Assembly (NCBI GenBank): GCA_028866715.1
Contig: JAGWHO010000009.1
Span: 1-48,547, forward strand
Direction of reading: 5' to 3'
Source: Microcaldota archaeon
GTDB lineage: Archaea; Micrarchaeota; Micrarchaeia; Micrarchaeales; Micrarchaeaceae
DNA length: 48,547 nucleotides
Part shown: piece by piece, positions 16,799 to 25,978 of the stretch
How positions within the stretch are numbered: position 1 is the first letter of the stretch
Layout: the number at the start of each line of letters is the position of its first letter
Program-made: the position numbers and the translations under genes
The notes under the pieces: model-generated
Database searches by the model: none
Seen by the model: the letters and a program-made list of their open reading frames with translations, nothing else
What the model was told of the DNA's origin: nothing

Positions 16799-17215
16799 AT
16801 GGGCGCCAAGAAAGCCGAAGCCGAGACGGTCGTAAAGGAGATAACAGACATCGATAAGAGGAAGAGGGAGGCGGTAGGGCTCTTCCAGGACGTTGCGTAC
16901 ATCCTCAAGAAGGAGAACCTGGTCAACGGGTGGAGGATGGATGCTACAGGGGACGACGTCAACGCGTATTTCAACGTAAGGGGCACATCGAAGGTCGCGC
17001 ACCTGCATGCATACGTGAGGCTGTCCCATGAGATGTATTTGAAGAGCGACAGGACAATAATCACTTCAGGCAGGGAGGTGGACTACAACAAGCTGAGAAG
17101 GGCCGAGAAGAGGAATGGTAATCCCCCAACTGAACACGTGATATTCAACCAGACGAAGAGCCCGCTTGACCCGCAGATCATAGTGAGCAGGCTGAAGGAG
17201 AACTGGCCTGTGTAG
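16799..17215 (+). CDS. Hypothetical protein, 138 aa
   Basis: ATG at 16799; an in-frame TTG at 16787 overlaps the previous gene and is less likely. The product begins with a lysine/glutamate-rich helical region (KKAEAETVVKEITDIDKRKREA). It then shows strand-rich segments (NGWRMDATGDDVNAYFNVRG, KVAHLHAYVRLSHEMY) and a C-terminal NPPTEHVIFNQTKSPLDPQII. No catalytic motif, signal peptide or membrane helix is visible and I do not recognise the family. It follows the Fe-S assembly gene closely and converges on ndk with a 3-nt gap. Confidence 0.7.
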   Translation: MGAKKAEAETVVKEITDIDKRKREAVGLFQDVAYILKKENLVNGWRMDATGDDVNAYFNVRGTSKVAHLHAYVRLSHEMYLKSDRTIITSGREVDYNKLRRAEKRNGNPPTEHVIFNQTKSPLDPQIIVSRLKENWPV

Positions 17216-17218
17216 CCG

Positions 17219-17785
17219 TCACCTGTACATCATGTCCTCGTCCGTTCTCTTGTACGAGGATATCTCCTTTTCCATGAACCAGAGCGCTATCTCGTTCTTC
17301 GCTGTATCCCTATCTTCGGACATATGGACAAGGTTCTTTACCGCCCTCTTTGCCATGTCAGCAAGGTCGTAGGAATCGCTTGAATACTTCCCTCTTATGG
17401 TAGACGGGTCCGCCTTCCTGGGCTCCGTCGGGCCGAGTATCTTCCTTGTTATGAAGACAGCCTCGTTGCCCTCGAACACCATGGCCAATACCGGGCCGCT
17501 TGTGAAATAATCGAGAAGGTACTGCCTTATGCGCATGCCTATCTCGCGCGGGCTCTCCGTTACGCTGACGCCCTTTTCCTTGTATGACGATATCGCCTTC
17601 TCGCCGACGCTCTGCAGCCACTTCTCGTCAGCCACATAATGCCTTCCGGCCAGGTCGGCGTCAGGACTTACCATCTTCGCTGCGATCATCTTCAGGCCTG
17701 CGTCCTCCAGAGATGTTATTATCTTGCCGGTAAGCGACCTGTATACTCCGTCCGGCTTCACTATGACCAAAGTCCTGTCAATCAT
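17219..17785 (-). CDS. ndk: Nucleoside diphosphate kinase (extended)
   Basis: Transfers the gamma phosphate from ATP to NDPs through a phosphohistidine. Seen: LVIVKPDG (K10), the insertion of about 30 residues discussed below, GPVLAMVFEGNEAV, ILGPTEPRKADPSTIRGKY and the active-site segment NLVHMSED with H154. The chain is 188 aa against about 150 for most NDKs. The extra length is a charged helical insertion (about residues 55-85, WLQSVGEKAISSYKEKGVSV) and a C-terminal tail ending in MMYR. Canonical NxxHxSDS is NLVHMSED here. A TATAAAAG box at about 17823-17831 precedes it in the region shared with the divergent aIF5B gene. Confidence 0.95.
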   Translation of the reverse strand: MIDRTLVIVKPDGVYRSLTGKIITSLEDAGLKMIAAKMVSPDADLAGRHYVADEKWLQSVGEKAISSYKEKGVSVTESPREIGMRIRQYLLDYFTSGPVLAMVFEGNEAVFITRKILGPTEPRKADPSTIRGKYSSDSYDLADMAKRAVKNLVHMSEDRDTAKNEIALWFMEKEISSYKRTDEDMMYR

Positions 17786-17893
17786 AAACTCACTCTTGCG
17801 TATTCGTTAGATTGACTCTTCATGCTTTTATAGCTATTCCTCGTTAAATAGTATGTAAAGGTAAATCTCTGCTCTTATCAATCGGTTTTCATC

Positions 17894-19654
17894 ATGATAC
17901 GCCAGCCCATCATATCCGTATTGGGTCACGTCGACCACGGCAAAAGCACGATTTTGGACAAAATCAGAAGCACTGCGGTGACCGCGAAGGAAGCCGGGGG
18001 CATAACCCAACACATCGGGGTGAGCGAGGTACCCATAGATGTTGTCAAAAAGATATGTGGCCCTCTCCTCAAAGCATCGAACACCAAGATAACCATACCT
18101 GGGTTGCTCTTCGTCGACACACCAGGACACGAGGCATTCACGAACCTCAGAAGGAGGGGAGGCAGCATAGCAGACATAGCGATACTCGTTGTCGACGTCT
18201 CAAAAGGGTTCGAGCCGCAGACAATAGAGGCGATCGAGATACTCAAGGAGTACAAAACCCCGTTCATAGTCGCGGCAAACAAGATAGACCTCATTACCGG
18301 ATGGATAGACTCGAAGTCAAAGAGCTACATGGAGGCGATAAGGAAGCAGAACCAGTATGTTACAACAGAATTGGACAACCGCATGTACGAGCTGATGGGC
18401 CGCCTCAGCGAGTTTGGGATCAACGGCGAGGTTTTCAACCGAATAAAGGACTTCCAGAAAGAGCTTGCGATAGTGCCGATAAGCGCGAAGACAGGCGAAG
18501 GGATCGCTGAACTGCTTATGGTCGCTACGGGCCTTGCGCAGAGATACCTAGAGGCAAAGCTCAACATCGAGGTCAAGGGCCAGGGCAGGGGCAGCATACT
18601 CGAGAAGAGGGAGATAAAAGGGCTCGGGATAACGATAGACATCATACTTTATGACGGTAGTCTGAAGGTGAATGACACTGTGGCATTCGCAAGGGCAGAC
18701 GGAACCGTAGCTACAGCCAAGGTAAAGGCGCTGCTGAAGCCCAAGCCCCTGCACCAGATAGGTGAATCGGCAAGCAAGTTCACTAACGTCGATTCGATAA
18801 GCGCAGCGGCAGGCATAAAGATCAGCGGTACGGGGCTTGACGACGCGATGCCTGGCTCCCCTATAGTGCAGGTGGTGGACCAGTCTTATAGCGACCAGAT
18901 AAAGGCCGAGATCGGCGATGTATTCAAGACGGAGAAGAATGGCGTGATACTCAAAGCCGACTCAATCGGAGGCATGGAGGCGATATCAAGGCTGATGAGC
19001 GCTGCTGGATTTGGCATCAGCAAGAAGAGCATAGGCAAGGTCACGAAGCGCGACATAATAGATGCGTTTGCCATGAATGCGATAGACCCGATGAGCGCTG
19101 TGATACTGGCGTTCAATGTAGGGATAGAGGACGATGCGGCTGAGGCGTCGCACACGAGCGGCGTGAAGATAATAGAGAGCAACATCATCTACAAGCTCAT
19201 AGACGATTACAAGGAATTTGTGGAGCAGAGAAGGAAGAACTCTGCGCAAAAGGCAGAGAGCACCATAACGTTCCCTGGCGCGATAGAGGTTTTGAGGGAC
19301 ACGTGCTTCAGGGTGTCAAACCCGGCAATATTCGGGATACGAGTTCTTGAGGGAAGGATAAAGCCGGGCTATAGGGTGCTCAACGATGTCGGCGAGGTCG
19401 TCGGCAAGATAAAGGGAATACAGAACGAGAAGGCTCCGGTAGACATGGCAAAGAAGGGCGAGCAGTTTGCCGTATCTATGGATGAGCCTACATTCGGAAG
19501 GCAGGTCCGCGACGCGCAGATACTTTACACAGACTGCAATGAAGAGGATCTTTTCATGCTGTCCAAGGAGTTCTCGCACCTGGTCAGCGTTGACGAGATG
19601 GATCTCTTGAACAAGATACTGAACATCAAGAGGAATGCCAGGAAACGCAGGTAA
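17894..19654 (+). CDS. infB: Translation initiation factor aIF5B
   Basis: The GTPase that promotes ribosomal subunit joining. 586 aa, as expected for archaeal aIF5B. G1 is GHVDHGKST (residues 11-19), G3 is DTPGHEAF (75-82), G4 is NKID in IVAANKIDLI, and switch I is AGGITQHIG. Domain II starts near SILEKREIKGLG, domain III is the alpha/beta/alpha domain (NGVILKADSIGGMEAI), and domain IV has FRVSNPAIFGIRVLEGRIKPG. The end VDEMDLLNKILNIKRNARKRR is basic. It has no intein. It is divergent from ndk; a TTAAATAG box at 17842-17849 may be its TATA. Confidence 0.97.
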   Translation: MIRQPIISVLGHVDHGKSTILDKIRSTAVTAKEAGGITQHIGVSEVPIDVVKKICGPLLKASNTKITIPGLLFVDTPGHEAFTNLRRRGGSIADIAILVVDVSKGFEPQTIEAIEILKEYKTPFIVAANKIDLITGWIDSKSKSYMEAIRKQNQYVTTELDNRMYELMGRLSEFGINGEVFNRIKDFQKELAIVPISAKTGEGIAELLMVATGLAQRYLEAKLNIEVKGQGRGSILEKREIKGLGITIDIILYDGSLKVNDTVAFARADGTVATAKVKALLKPKPLHQIGESASKFTNVDSISAAAGIKISGTGLDDAMPGSPIVQVVDQSYSDQIKAEIGDVFKTEKNGVILKADSIGGMEAISRLMSAAGFGISKKSIGKVTKRDIIDAFAMNAIDPMSAVILAFNVGIEDDAAEASHTSGVKIIESNIIYKLIDDYKEFVEQRRKNSAQKAESTITFPGAIEVLRDTCFRVSNPAIFGIRVLEGRIKPGYRVLNDVGEVVGKIKGIQNEKAPVDMAKKGEQFAVSMDEPTFGRQVRDAQILYTDCNEEDLFMLSKEFSHLVSVDEMDLLNKILNIKRNARKRR

Positions 19655-19685
19655 AAGATAAGTAAAAAGTAAAGGAAAAGAAAAA
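19655..19685 (-). terminator. T-rich terminator of the EF-1A/S10 operon
   Basis: The gap between the convergent aIF5B and S10 genes reads TTTTTCTTTTCC and CTTTTTACTT on the minus strand just past the S10 stop. Archaeal RNA polymerase stops at such T-runs without a hairpin. Confidence 0.55.
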
Positions 19686-19994
19686 TCAGCCTACGAGGCT
19701 GATCTGGATCTGTACAGTGTCAGGGACTCTTATCCTCATCATCTGCCTGAGAGCCGGCTCAGAGCCGTCAATCTCGATGAGGCGCTTGTGGACGCGCATC
19801 TCCCACTTCTCGTATGTGTGGGATCCGTCCCCGCACGGTGTCTTCCTGGTTGTCTGGGATATAATCCTTGTAGGCAAAAATATAGGGCCCCTCGACTTGA
19901 CGTTTATAGTCTGCGCAATCTGCTTGATCTGCGCGACTATGCTGTCGAGGTCCTTTGCAACAGTCCCTACAAGCTTTATGACAGCCTTTGACAT
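19686..19994 (-). CDS. rps10: Small subunit ribosomal protein S10
   Basis: 102 aa, the normal archaeal length. Family features are the N-terminal strand KLVGTVAKDLDSIVAQIKQIAQ, RGPIFLPTRI, HTYEKWEMRVHKRLIEID and the C-terminal RIRVPDTVQIQISLVG. It sits 10 nt downstream of EF-1A, the order found across archaea, where both belong to the str operon. Confidence 0.97.
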   Translation of the reverse strand: MSKAVIKLVGTVAKDLDSIVAQIKQIAQTINVKSRGPIFLPTRIISQTTRKTPCGDGSHTYEKWEMRVHKRLIEIDGSEPALRQMMRIRVPDTVQIQISLVG

Positions 19995-20004
19995 CTATGC
20001 ACCA

Positions 20005-21285
20005 TTACTGAGTCCTTGGGACTATGTCCAGGATTACCCCTGCTGCGACCGTCTCTCCCATGTCCCTGATAGCGAACCTGCCCAACTGCGGGAAGTCGCT
20101 GAACTTCTCGACGCATATCGGCTTTGTCGGCTTTATCTTTACGATTGCGACATCGCCCGTCTTGATAGTCTCAGGGTTCTTCTCTAGAGTCTGCCCGGAC
20201 TTCGGGTCCTTCTTCTCGAGAATGTCCACGAACGTGCATGCCAGCTGCGCCGTGTGTATGTGGAACACTGGCGTGTAGCCCTTCGCTATGACGTTCTGGT
20301 GGTGGAGGATTATCACCTGAGCTGTGAACTCTGATGCGACTGTCGGCGGGTTGCTCGACGGTCCGATCACGTCACCTCTCTTGATGTCCTTCTTTTCGAC
20401 GTTCTTTACGTTGAATCCGATGTTGTCTCCCGGCTGGGCCGACTGCATCTGCGTGTGGTGCATCTCGATGCTCTTTACCTCTGTCTTCACGCCGCTTGGC
20501 ATGATTATGACAGGGTCGCCAACCTTGAGTATGCCTGTTTCGACTCTGCCTACCGGAACTGTCCCGAATCCTGAGATTGAGAACACGTCCTGTATCGGCA
20601 GCCTTAGAGCCTTGTCTGTCGGCTTCTTCGGCACTGTTAGCGTGTCAAGAGTCGCCAATAGGGTCAACCCGTTGTACCATGAGAGCTTCTCGTTCTTTGC
20701 GGTCTTAGGGCCTGCGTTTGATCCCTCGAGAGCTGAGTACGGTACGAAAGGTATCGTGTCCACCTTGAAGCCCAATGACTTGAGCATTGTTGACACTTCT
20801 CCCTTTATCGCATCGAACTTCTGCTGTGAGAATCCTGAGACGTCCATCTTGTTTATCGCAACTATGAGCTGCGGCACTCCGAGAACGCTTATCAGGATTG
20901 CGTGCTCCCTTGTCTGAGGCTTTATTCCTTCCTCTGCGCTCACTACGAGCACAGCGGCGTCAGCCTGGGAAGCGCCTGTAATCATGTTCTTGACGAAGTC
21001 CCTGTGTCCCGGTGCATCTATGATTGTGAAGAAATATTTCTGGGTTGAGAACTCCTTGTGCGCTATGTCTATTGTAATTCCACGCTCACGCTCCTCCTTG
21101 AGCTGGTCCATAACGAACGCGAACTCGAAGGTAGGCCTGTTGAACTGTTGAGTAAGTTCCTTGTACCTAGCTATGTCTCTGTCCGTTATCGCTCCTGCCT
21201 CGAAGAGCAGTCTTCCAACTGTCGTCGACTTTCCGTGGTCGACGTGACCTATGAAGATAAGGTTCAGGTGTGGTTTGTCTGACAT
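20005..21285 (-). CDS. tuf: Translation elongation factor EF-1A
   Basis: The GTPase that delivers aminoacyl-tRNA to the ribosome. G1 GHVDHGKST, switch I ending in GITIDIA, G3 DAPGHRDF, G4 NKMD and the domain II/III barrels (VGRVETGILKVGDPV; FAIRDMGETVAAGVI near the end) are all present. About 426 aa from the chosen start. The frame is open to a TTG at 21306, but homologues begin M-x-x-K-P-H-L-N-L. The ATG at 21285 gives MSDKPHLNLIFIG and has GGTGA 5 nt upstream, which decides the start. It is followed by rps10. Confidence 0.98.
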   Translation of the reverse strand: MSDKPHLNLIFIGHVDHGKSTTVGRLLFEAGAITDRDIARYKELTQQFNRPTFEFAFVMDQLKEERERGITIDIAHKEFSTQKYFFTIIDAPGHRDFVKNMITGASQADAAVLVVSAEEGIKPQTREHAILISVLGVPQLIVAINKMDVSGFSQQKFDAIKGEVSTMLKSLGFKVDTIPFVPYSALEGSNAGPKTAKNEKLSWYNGLTLLATLDTLTVPKKPTDKALRLPIQDVFSISGFGTVPVGRVETGILKVGDPVIIMPSGVKTEVKSIEMHHTQMQSAQPGDNIGFNVKNVEKKDIKRGDVIGPSSNPPTVASEFTAQVIILHHQNVIAKGYTPVFHIHTAQLACTFVDILEKKDPKSGQTLEKNPETIKTGDVAIVKIKPTKPICVEKFSDFPQLGRFAIRDMGETVAAGVILDIVPRTQ

Positions 21286-21335
21286 CATATTCACCATTAA
21301 GTGCAATTCTTTTGTTGTTTTTTGAAGTAGAATAC

Positions 21336-21391
21336 CGACTGTAATCCTAGCATTCCTACATAACTTAACCGCTTGAAAAAGCGACTGTAAT
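21336..21391. repeat. Direct repeat and small hairpin upstream of EF-1A
   Basis: CGACTGTAAT occurs at 21336-21345 and again at 21382-21391. Between them CGCTT-GAAA-AAGCG (21370-21383) forms a perfect 5-bp stem. The site is in the 119-nt region between EF-1A and the frameshifted gene. It could be a binding site for EF-1A control, or the 3' end signal of the upstream gene. No clear TATA stands out here. Confidence 0.4.
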
Positions 21392-21425
21392 TACGTTATT
21401 AATATGATGTAAAAGGTATAAAAAG

Positions 21426-22066
21426 CTATGTTTTCTGGACGACACTTTCAAGTCTTAACGATGCTTTCTGCAGCGTTCTGAAGTCGTAAGTACACTCCTT
21501 CAGGGCCTCTTTTGCGGCCTCAAGGATCTCTGCCCCGTTCTGCGCGTGCCTTGCAGCGACGATCGCGTGCCTTGCGGTCAGTATCTTCCAGCGGTAGAGG
21601 TTTTCCTGGCTGCCGTCCAGGAACATCTTTTTGTTTGATGCCTGTTCGACTCGAGCAACCTGTCGGCGCAGTCCGCGAGCGCCTCGGAGTTCTCCGGGTT
21701 GTGGCATTCGACTGAACCACGAATACACATGTCAAGTGCCGTTGCGCCTAGGTTGTGCCATTCCAGGTCCGTGAATTTGAACCTATCCTGCATGACCGGC
21801 ATAAACGGCGCCATTATCACGCCATACCAGAGCGTGTCCAGGTCTATGCACGAGCTCTCGCTCTTGGCGAGCTCTATTATCATCGACATGCTGTCCTGAA
21901 TCGCGTTGCGCGCCTGAGACGCATTCTGGAACCTGTTTTCCCCAAGCGCCTCGTTGAACAGCCTGACGGCATCGGCGAACTCCCTCCTGAATGCCCTCAA
22001 GGCTGTGGAACCGGATATCGGGCCTGTGGAGCGTCTATCGCCATCGCTAAAGGGGGCCGTCTGCAT
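21426..22066 (-). pseudogene. Helical protein gene split by a -1 frameshift
   Basis: Two minus-strand frames overlap. The first starts at ATG 22066 and is protein-like through ECHNPENSEALADCADRLLE, then turns into a nonsense tail ending at 21578. The second is open from 21728 but looks real only after about 21650 (KKMFLDGSQENLYRWKILTARHAIVAARHA, ending SLRLESVVQKT at 21426). Joining them needs a -1 shift near the A5 run (minus strand, 21628-21632), giving about 213 aa of alpha-helical protein with no recognised family. The cause may be a mutation, a sequencing indel or ribosomal slippage. An ATATATAAGG stretch at about 22094-22103 precedes the ATG by roughly 30 nt. Confidence 0.6.
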
Positions 22067-22126
22067 ATTACCGATAGGAATTGCTTTCTTTCCTTATATA
22101 TATGCATTTCCGAACCCCACAGAAAA

Positions 22127-22138
22127 GTATTTATAAGG
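22127..22138 (+). promoter_or_regulatory. TATA box of the Asp-rich mini-gene
   Basis: AGTATTTATAAG lies about 60 nt before the ATG at 22194. It would give a leader of about 35 nt containing GAGAGAGG, a possible ribosome-binding site. Confidence 0.5.
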
Positions 22139-22193
22139 AACTACTCATAAGAGAGTGCTGCGGAACACGCCGCTGCGAGAGAGGACTGATACA

Positions 22194-22307
22194 ATGAAGC
22201 CAGAATTCATGTACGACATAGCCAAGTTCGAAGACGACGACGATGACGACGACGACTATGACGAGGAAGACGACACAGACGACGATGAAGGCGACTTTGA
22301 GGATTGA
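22194..22307 (+). CDS. Asp-rich mini-protein, 37 aa
   Basis: ATG at 22194 to TGA at 22305-22307. Of 37 residues, 23 are Asp or Glu, including a run of eight Asp at positions 14-21, after a short mixed start (MKPEFMYDIAKF). A TATA box (22127-22138), a purine-rich GAGAGAGG in the leader and a T-rich stretch after the stop (22334-22347) mark an independent transcription unit between the frameshifted gene and CDC48. The function is unknown. Very acidic peptides may mimic nucleic acid, bind cations or buffer basic proteins, but none of these is shown here. It could be disordered and poorly conserved, or a chance ORF in a GAC-rich repeat. Confidence 0.5.
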   Translation: MKPEFMYDIAKFEDDDDDDDDYDEEDDTDDDEGDFED

Positions 22308-22333
22308 CCCTCAAGGCCCGTTCAGGTCATGGT

Positions 22334-22347
22334 TGTTTTTATTTTTA
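22334..22347 (+). terminator. T-rich terminator after the mini-gene
   Basis: TGTTTTTATTTTTA begins about 27 nt after the mini-gene stop and ahead of the CDC48 promoter (an AGATATAAAG box at 22383-22392). The two T5 runs fit archaeal intrinsic termination. Confidence 0.45.
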
Positions 22348-22456
22348 CAATCTTTTAGAATGCTTATTCCTCGGGTATAGAAAGATATAAAGGGATTCAA
22401 TTACATTATCTATCTGTTTAACCGTGGGCTAATCCTAGGCCTTAGGGGGTGCCATT

Positions 22457-25400
22457 ATGTCAGATGGGATAGAACTTACTGTTGCAGGAGCGCTGGTAAC
22501 CGATGACGGTAGAGGCATCGCTAGGATAGACTCAAAGGCAAGGAAGATGCTGAACGTCATATCCGGAGACATAGTGGAGATAAAGGGCAAGAGGAAATCC
22601 ACAGCAGCGATAGTCTGGCAGGCCCACCAGCAGGATGAGGGGCTTGACTTCATAAGGATTGACGGTTACATACGACAGAACATAGGGGTGGGCATAGGAG
22701 ACCGCGTCTTCGTAACAAAGGCAGAGGTCAAGGAGGCAGAGAGGGTGGTACTTGCGCCTCCGCCGAACCAGAGAACTCCCATATCGCCTGATTTTGCTGA
22801 GTTCGCCAAGAACAGGCTTGAGGACAAGCCGCTTGTCAAGGGAGATGTCGTCCCGATAGCGATGTTCGGCTACGCATTCAACTTCATAGTGGTGCAGGTA
22901 GTGCCCCACGGCGTCGTGAGGGTCACAAAGGCAACAGAGGTTGTAGTGAAGAACGAGCCTGTTTCCGAGTCGATGGTAAAGATAGGAGAGGCTCACTACG
23001 AGGATATCGGCGGCCTCAAGACTGAAATACAGAAGATACGAGAGATGGTGGAGCTGCCTATAAGGTATCCCGAGCTCTTCGAGAGATTGGGCATAGAACC
23101 GCCGAAGGGAGTGCTTCTATATGGAGCGCCTGGAACCGGAAAGACGCTGCTCGCAAAAGCAGTAGCGAACGAGAGCGACGCGCACTTCATAGACATATCC
23201 GGGCCTGAGCTTGTCAGCAAGTTCGTAGGAGAGAGCGAAGAGAAATTGAGGGAGATATTCAACAAGGCGAAGGAGAAAGCGCCAACAATAATATTCATGG
23301 ACGAGATCGATGCGATAGCGCCCAAGCGAGAAGAGGCAACAAACGAAGTGGAAAGAAGAATGGTATCGCAGCTCCTCACGCTCATGGACGGGATGGGCTC
23401 AAGGGGCCAGGTCATAGTCATCGGAGCGAGCGTCACAGGAGATACGCCGATACTTGTAAAGGACAAGGAAGGTAATGTAAGCCACGTCGAGATCGGGAGA
23501 TTCGTTGACTCGTTCTATCCAAATGGAGAGGAGAGCGGCGAGAGGGACAATGTGGGATACCAGGTCCTTGGATTAAACCCGAAGAGATCTGCCAGGCCGT
23601 CATTCTCGAAGTTCATGTTCTTCGGAGGGAGCAAGTTCCAACCCTTTAGATCGGTCTTTAGGCACAAGGTAAACGAGATATTCGAGATCGAGTATACGGG
23701 GGGCAAGGTAAGGACAACTGGCAATCACTCCGTGTTCGTCACTACGCCGCATGGCATCGAGCCGAAGATGGTGGACAGGCTCTCCGTCGGCGATATTCTC
23801 GTAGGCCTCCCGTTCAAGGCGAACAGGACAAGGAAGGACCTTAAGGAGGTCAGGGCACACGTATTCGGGGCCGCAACGCTACCGACGTTTGAGCTCTACT
23901 CCGACAAGAGGATAGGCGCATACAACACATCGATGGTTTTGCAGGATGTGAGCGGGCCGAAAGGGCAATCGCACATTATAGCATTAGAGGCAGGGGTGGA
24001 CAATAGCACGGTCCAGAGGTGGAGGCACAACGGAGCGGTGCCTGACGAGGTGCGCTGGGAAAGGGAGGGCATCCCAAAGAGGGTCACGCTGACTACTGGG
24101 TTGTGTAGGCTCTTCGGCTATTATGCGGCCGAGGGATCGTCCAACCAGAAAGAGATAACATTCACATTCGGGAGCGACGAGGCCGAATACATACAGGACG
24201 TCAAATCCCTGATGAAGAGCATATTCAACGTGCTACCGACCATCGAAAGGGAACACACAAATGCGCACTCAATGTACTATGAGAGGGCGCCGGTTGCAAG
24301 GATCTTCGGCAGGCTCTTCGGTAGTGAGGCGCATACAAAACATCTGCCGCCATTCATGTTCGAGCTTCCGAACGAGTACTTCCTCGAGTTCTTGAACGGC
24401 GAGGCTAGAGGGGACGGACACAACAGCGCCAAGGACGGCAAGCTCGTGATAACATCGGTAAGCGAGGGATTTATCAGGCAGATGAATTGGCGCTGCCGCA
24501 TGGCTGGGATTAAGACGTATGTCTCTAAGACTAGGGTGCCTGCAGGAAGAGTCATAAACGGCAATGCCGTGCAGACGGAGACCGTCGCATACAGGCTTGG
24601 CTTCGGGAAGACCAATAATCCGTTCAGCATAGTAAAGGCATCCAAGACAAAAGCGCAGAAGAGGTCAGTGGTCAAGTCTATAAAGAGGCTGCCGTTCGAA
24701 GGTTTCGTCTATGACATCTGCGGGGCAGACGGGGAGGCGTTCTTCGGCGGGAACAGCCCGGTACTCCTGCACAATACCAACAGGCCAAATGCTATAGACC
24801 CCGCATTGAGGCGTCCTGGAAGGTTTGACAGAGAGATAGAGATAGGAGTCCCTGACAGAAATTCAAGGAAGGAGATCATACAGATACACACAAGGAACAT
24901 GCCACTTGCAAAAGACGTCAAGATGGACGAGCTTGCGGATATTACCCACGGTTATACCGGAGCGGACATAGCCGCGCTGGCAAGAGAGGCGGCGATGGCG
25001 GAGCTGAGGCACATACTGCCCAAGATAATAGACAAGAGAAGCGTCCCCAACGAGGTGCTCGTGGGATTGAGCGTAAACCGGGCAGATTTCATGGAGGCGC
25101 TCGCGCTGATACAGCCAAGCGCGCTCAGGGAAGTTTTCGTCGAACGGCCGAACATACACTGGGGGGATGTCGGAGGCCTTGAAGACGTAAAGGCGCAGCT
25201 CAAAGAGGCAGTCGAGCTGCCTGTAAAGAACCCGGAGGCATTCGAGAAGATAGGCATAAGGCCTGTCAGGGGCATACTTCTAGTAGGAGCGCCAGGCACA
25301 GGTAAGACAATGCTTGCAAAGGCAGTCGCAACAGAACGAGAGTCAAACTTCATATCGATAAAAGGTCCGGAGCTTCTCAGCAAGTACGTTGGAGAGAGCG

Positions 25401-25960
25401 AAAAATCGGTGCGAGAGGTATTCAGGAAGGCGAAGATGGCTGCGCCTTGCATCATATTCATAGACGAGATAGACGCGATAGCGTCTTCAAGGAACGGCGA
25501 GTACAACGACTCGCTCGTGACAGAGAGGGTAGTCGATACCCTGCTTACGGAGATGGACGGGCTTCACGAGATGAAGAACGTTGTCGTGCTCGCCGCAACG
25601 AACAGGCCGGACATAATAGACCCGGCTCTGCTCAGGCCTGGCAGGTTCGACAAGATAATCGAGATACCGATACCGGACGAATCCGCAAGGCTCTCCATAT
25701 TCAAGGTGCACACCAAGAAGATGCCGCTCGCAAAGGATGTCAGTCTGGAAGAGCTCACAAAAGAAACAGAGAACTACACCGGAGCCGAGATAGAAAATGT
25801 AGTGCGAGAGGCAGGCATGAACGCGATAAGGAACGGCAAGACCGTAGTTACAAAAGCCGATTTCAACTTCGCGCTCAGGGAGATAAAGCCGGCAATCCCG
25901 AAGGAGCTCGCGGAGCGCATAAAGAGGTTCAAGGATGAACCTGAAAACATGTACAGATGA
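22457..25960 (+). CDS. CDC48/VAT AAA+ ATPase with intein
   Basis: A double-ring unfoldase that remodels or unfolds proteins and can feed the proteasome. N-terminal double-psi barrel at 1-175; D1 Walker A GAPGTGKT (223-230) and Walker B FMDEID; D2 with [15 protein letters not shown] and arginine-finger motif RPGRFDK. The 1167-aa chain holds a 449-residue intein at codons 325-773, so the mature protein is 718 aa. The insertion is in D1 between A324 and T774 of [15 protein letters not shown], next to the sensor-1 Asn. The last residues NMYR match a hydrophobic-Tyr-x end like that used by PAN/VAT to open the 20S gate. A GGGGGTG lies upstream of the ATG. S6e and aIF2-gamma follow closely. Confidence 0.97.
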   Translation: MSDGIELTVAGALVTDDGRGIARIDSKARKMLNVISGDIVEIKGKRKSTAAIVWQAHQQDEGLDFIRIDGYIRQNIGVGIGDRVFVTKAEVKEAERVVLAPPPNQRTPISPDFAEFAKNRLEDKPLVKGDVVPIAMFGYAFNFIVVQVVPHGVVRVTKATEVVVKNEPVSESMVKIGEAHYEDIGGLKTEIQKIREMVELPIRYPELFERLGIEPPKGVLLYGAPGTGKTLLAKAVANESDAHFIDISGPELVSKFVGESEEKLREIFNKAKEKAPTIIFMDEIDAIAPKREEATNEVERRMVSQLLTLMDGMGSRGQVIVIGASVTGDTPILVKDKEGNVSHVEIGRFVDSFYPNGEESGERDNVGYQVLGLNPKRSARPSFSKFMFFGGSKFQPFRSVFRHKVNEIFEIEYTGGKVRTTGNHSVFVTTPHGIEPKMVDRLSVGDILVGLPFKANRTRKDLKEVRAHVFGAATLPTFELYSDKRIGAYNTSMVLQDVSGPKGQSHIIALEAGVDNSTVQRWRHNGAVPDEVRWEREGIPKRVTLTTGLCRLFGYYAAEGSSNQKEITFTFGSDEAEYIQDVKSLMKSIFNVLPTIEREHTNAHSMYYERAPVARIFGRLFGSEAHTKHLPPFMFELPNEYFLEFLNGEARGDGHNSAKDGKLVITSVSEGFIRQMNWRCRMAGIKTYVSKTRVPAGRVINGNAVQTETVAYRLGFGKTNNPFSIVKASKTKAQKRSVVKSIKRLPFEGFVYDICGADGEAFFGGNSPVLLHNTNRPNAIDPALRRPGRFDREIEIGVPDRNSRKEIIQIHTRNMPLAKDVKMDELADITHGYTGADIAALAREAAMAELRHILPKIIDKRSVPNEVLVGLSVNRADFMEALALIQPSALREVFVERPNIHWGDVGGLEDVKAQLKEAVELPVKNPEAFEKIGIRPVRGILLVGAPGTGKTMLAKAVATERESNFISIKGPELLSKYVGESEKSVREVFRKAKMAAPCIIFIDEIDAIASSRNGEYNDSLVTERVVDTLLTEMDGLHEMKNVVVLAATNRPDIIDPALLRPGRFDKIIEIPIPDESARLSIFKVHTKKMPLAKDVSLEELTKETENYTGAEIENVVREAGMNAIRNGKTVVTKADFNFALREIKPAIPKELAERIKRFKDEPENMYR
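23429..24775 (+). mobile_element. Intein with LAGLIDADG homing endonuclease in CDC48
   Basis: A class 1 intein of 449 residues. It begins with Ser ([12 protein letters not shown], block A), has block B with TGNHSVFV, and ends with block [17 protein letters not shown]...VLLHN followed by Thr as the +1 residue. The penultimate His and terminal Asn for cyclisation are present, so splicing should work. The central part carries two LAGLIDADG-like helices, [12 protein letters not shown] at about residues 546-557 and [14 protein letters not shown] at about 642-655. Each has an acidic residue suitable for metal binding, so the endonuclease may still be active. Removing the element restores an uninterrupted D1 second region of homology. 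Confidence 0.95.
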
Positions 25961-25978
25961 TTATGCTTAAGTGATGAA

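Noticed and set aside
21755-22150. Plus-strand frames opposite the frameshifted gene
   Set aside because: The minus-strand frames have smoother helical protein patterns and a promoter-like element; the plus frames lack both.
17219-25960. Functional link between NDK and CDC48 from the shared MYR C-terminus
   Set aside because: Three residues are too few. For CDC48 the motif has a known precedent; for NDK it is probably coincidence.
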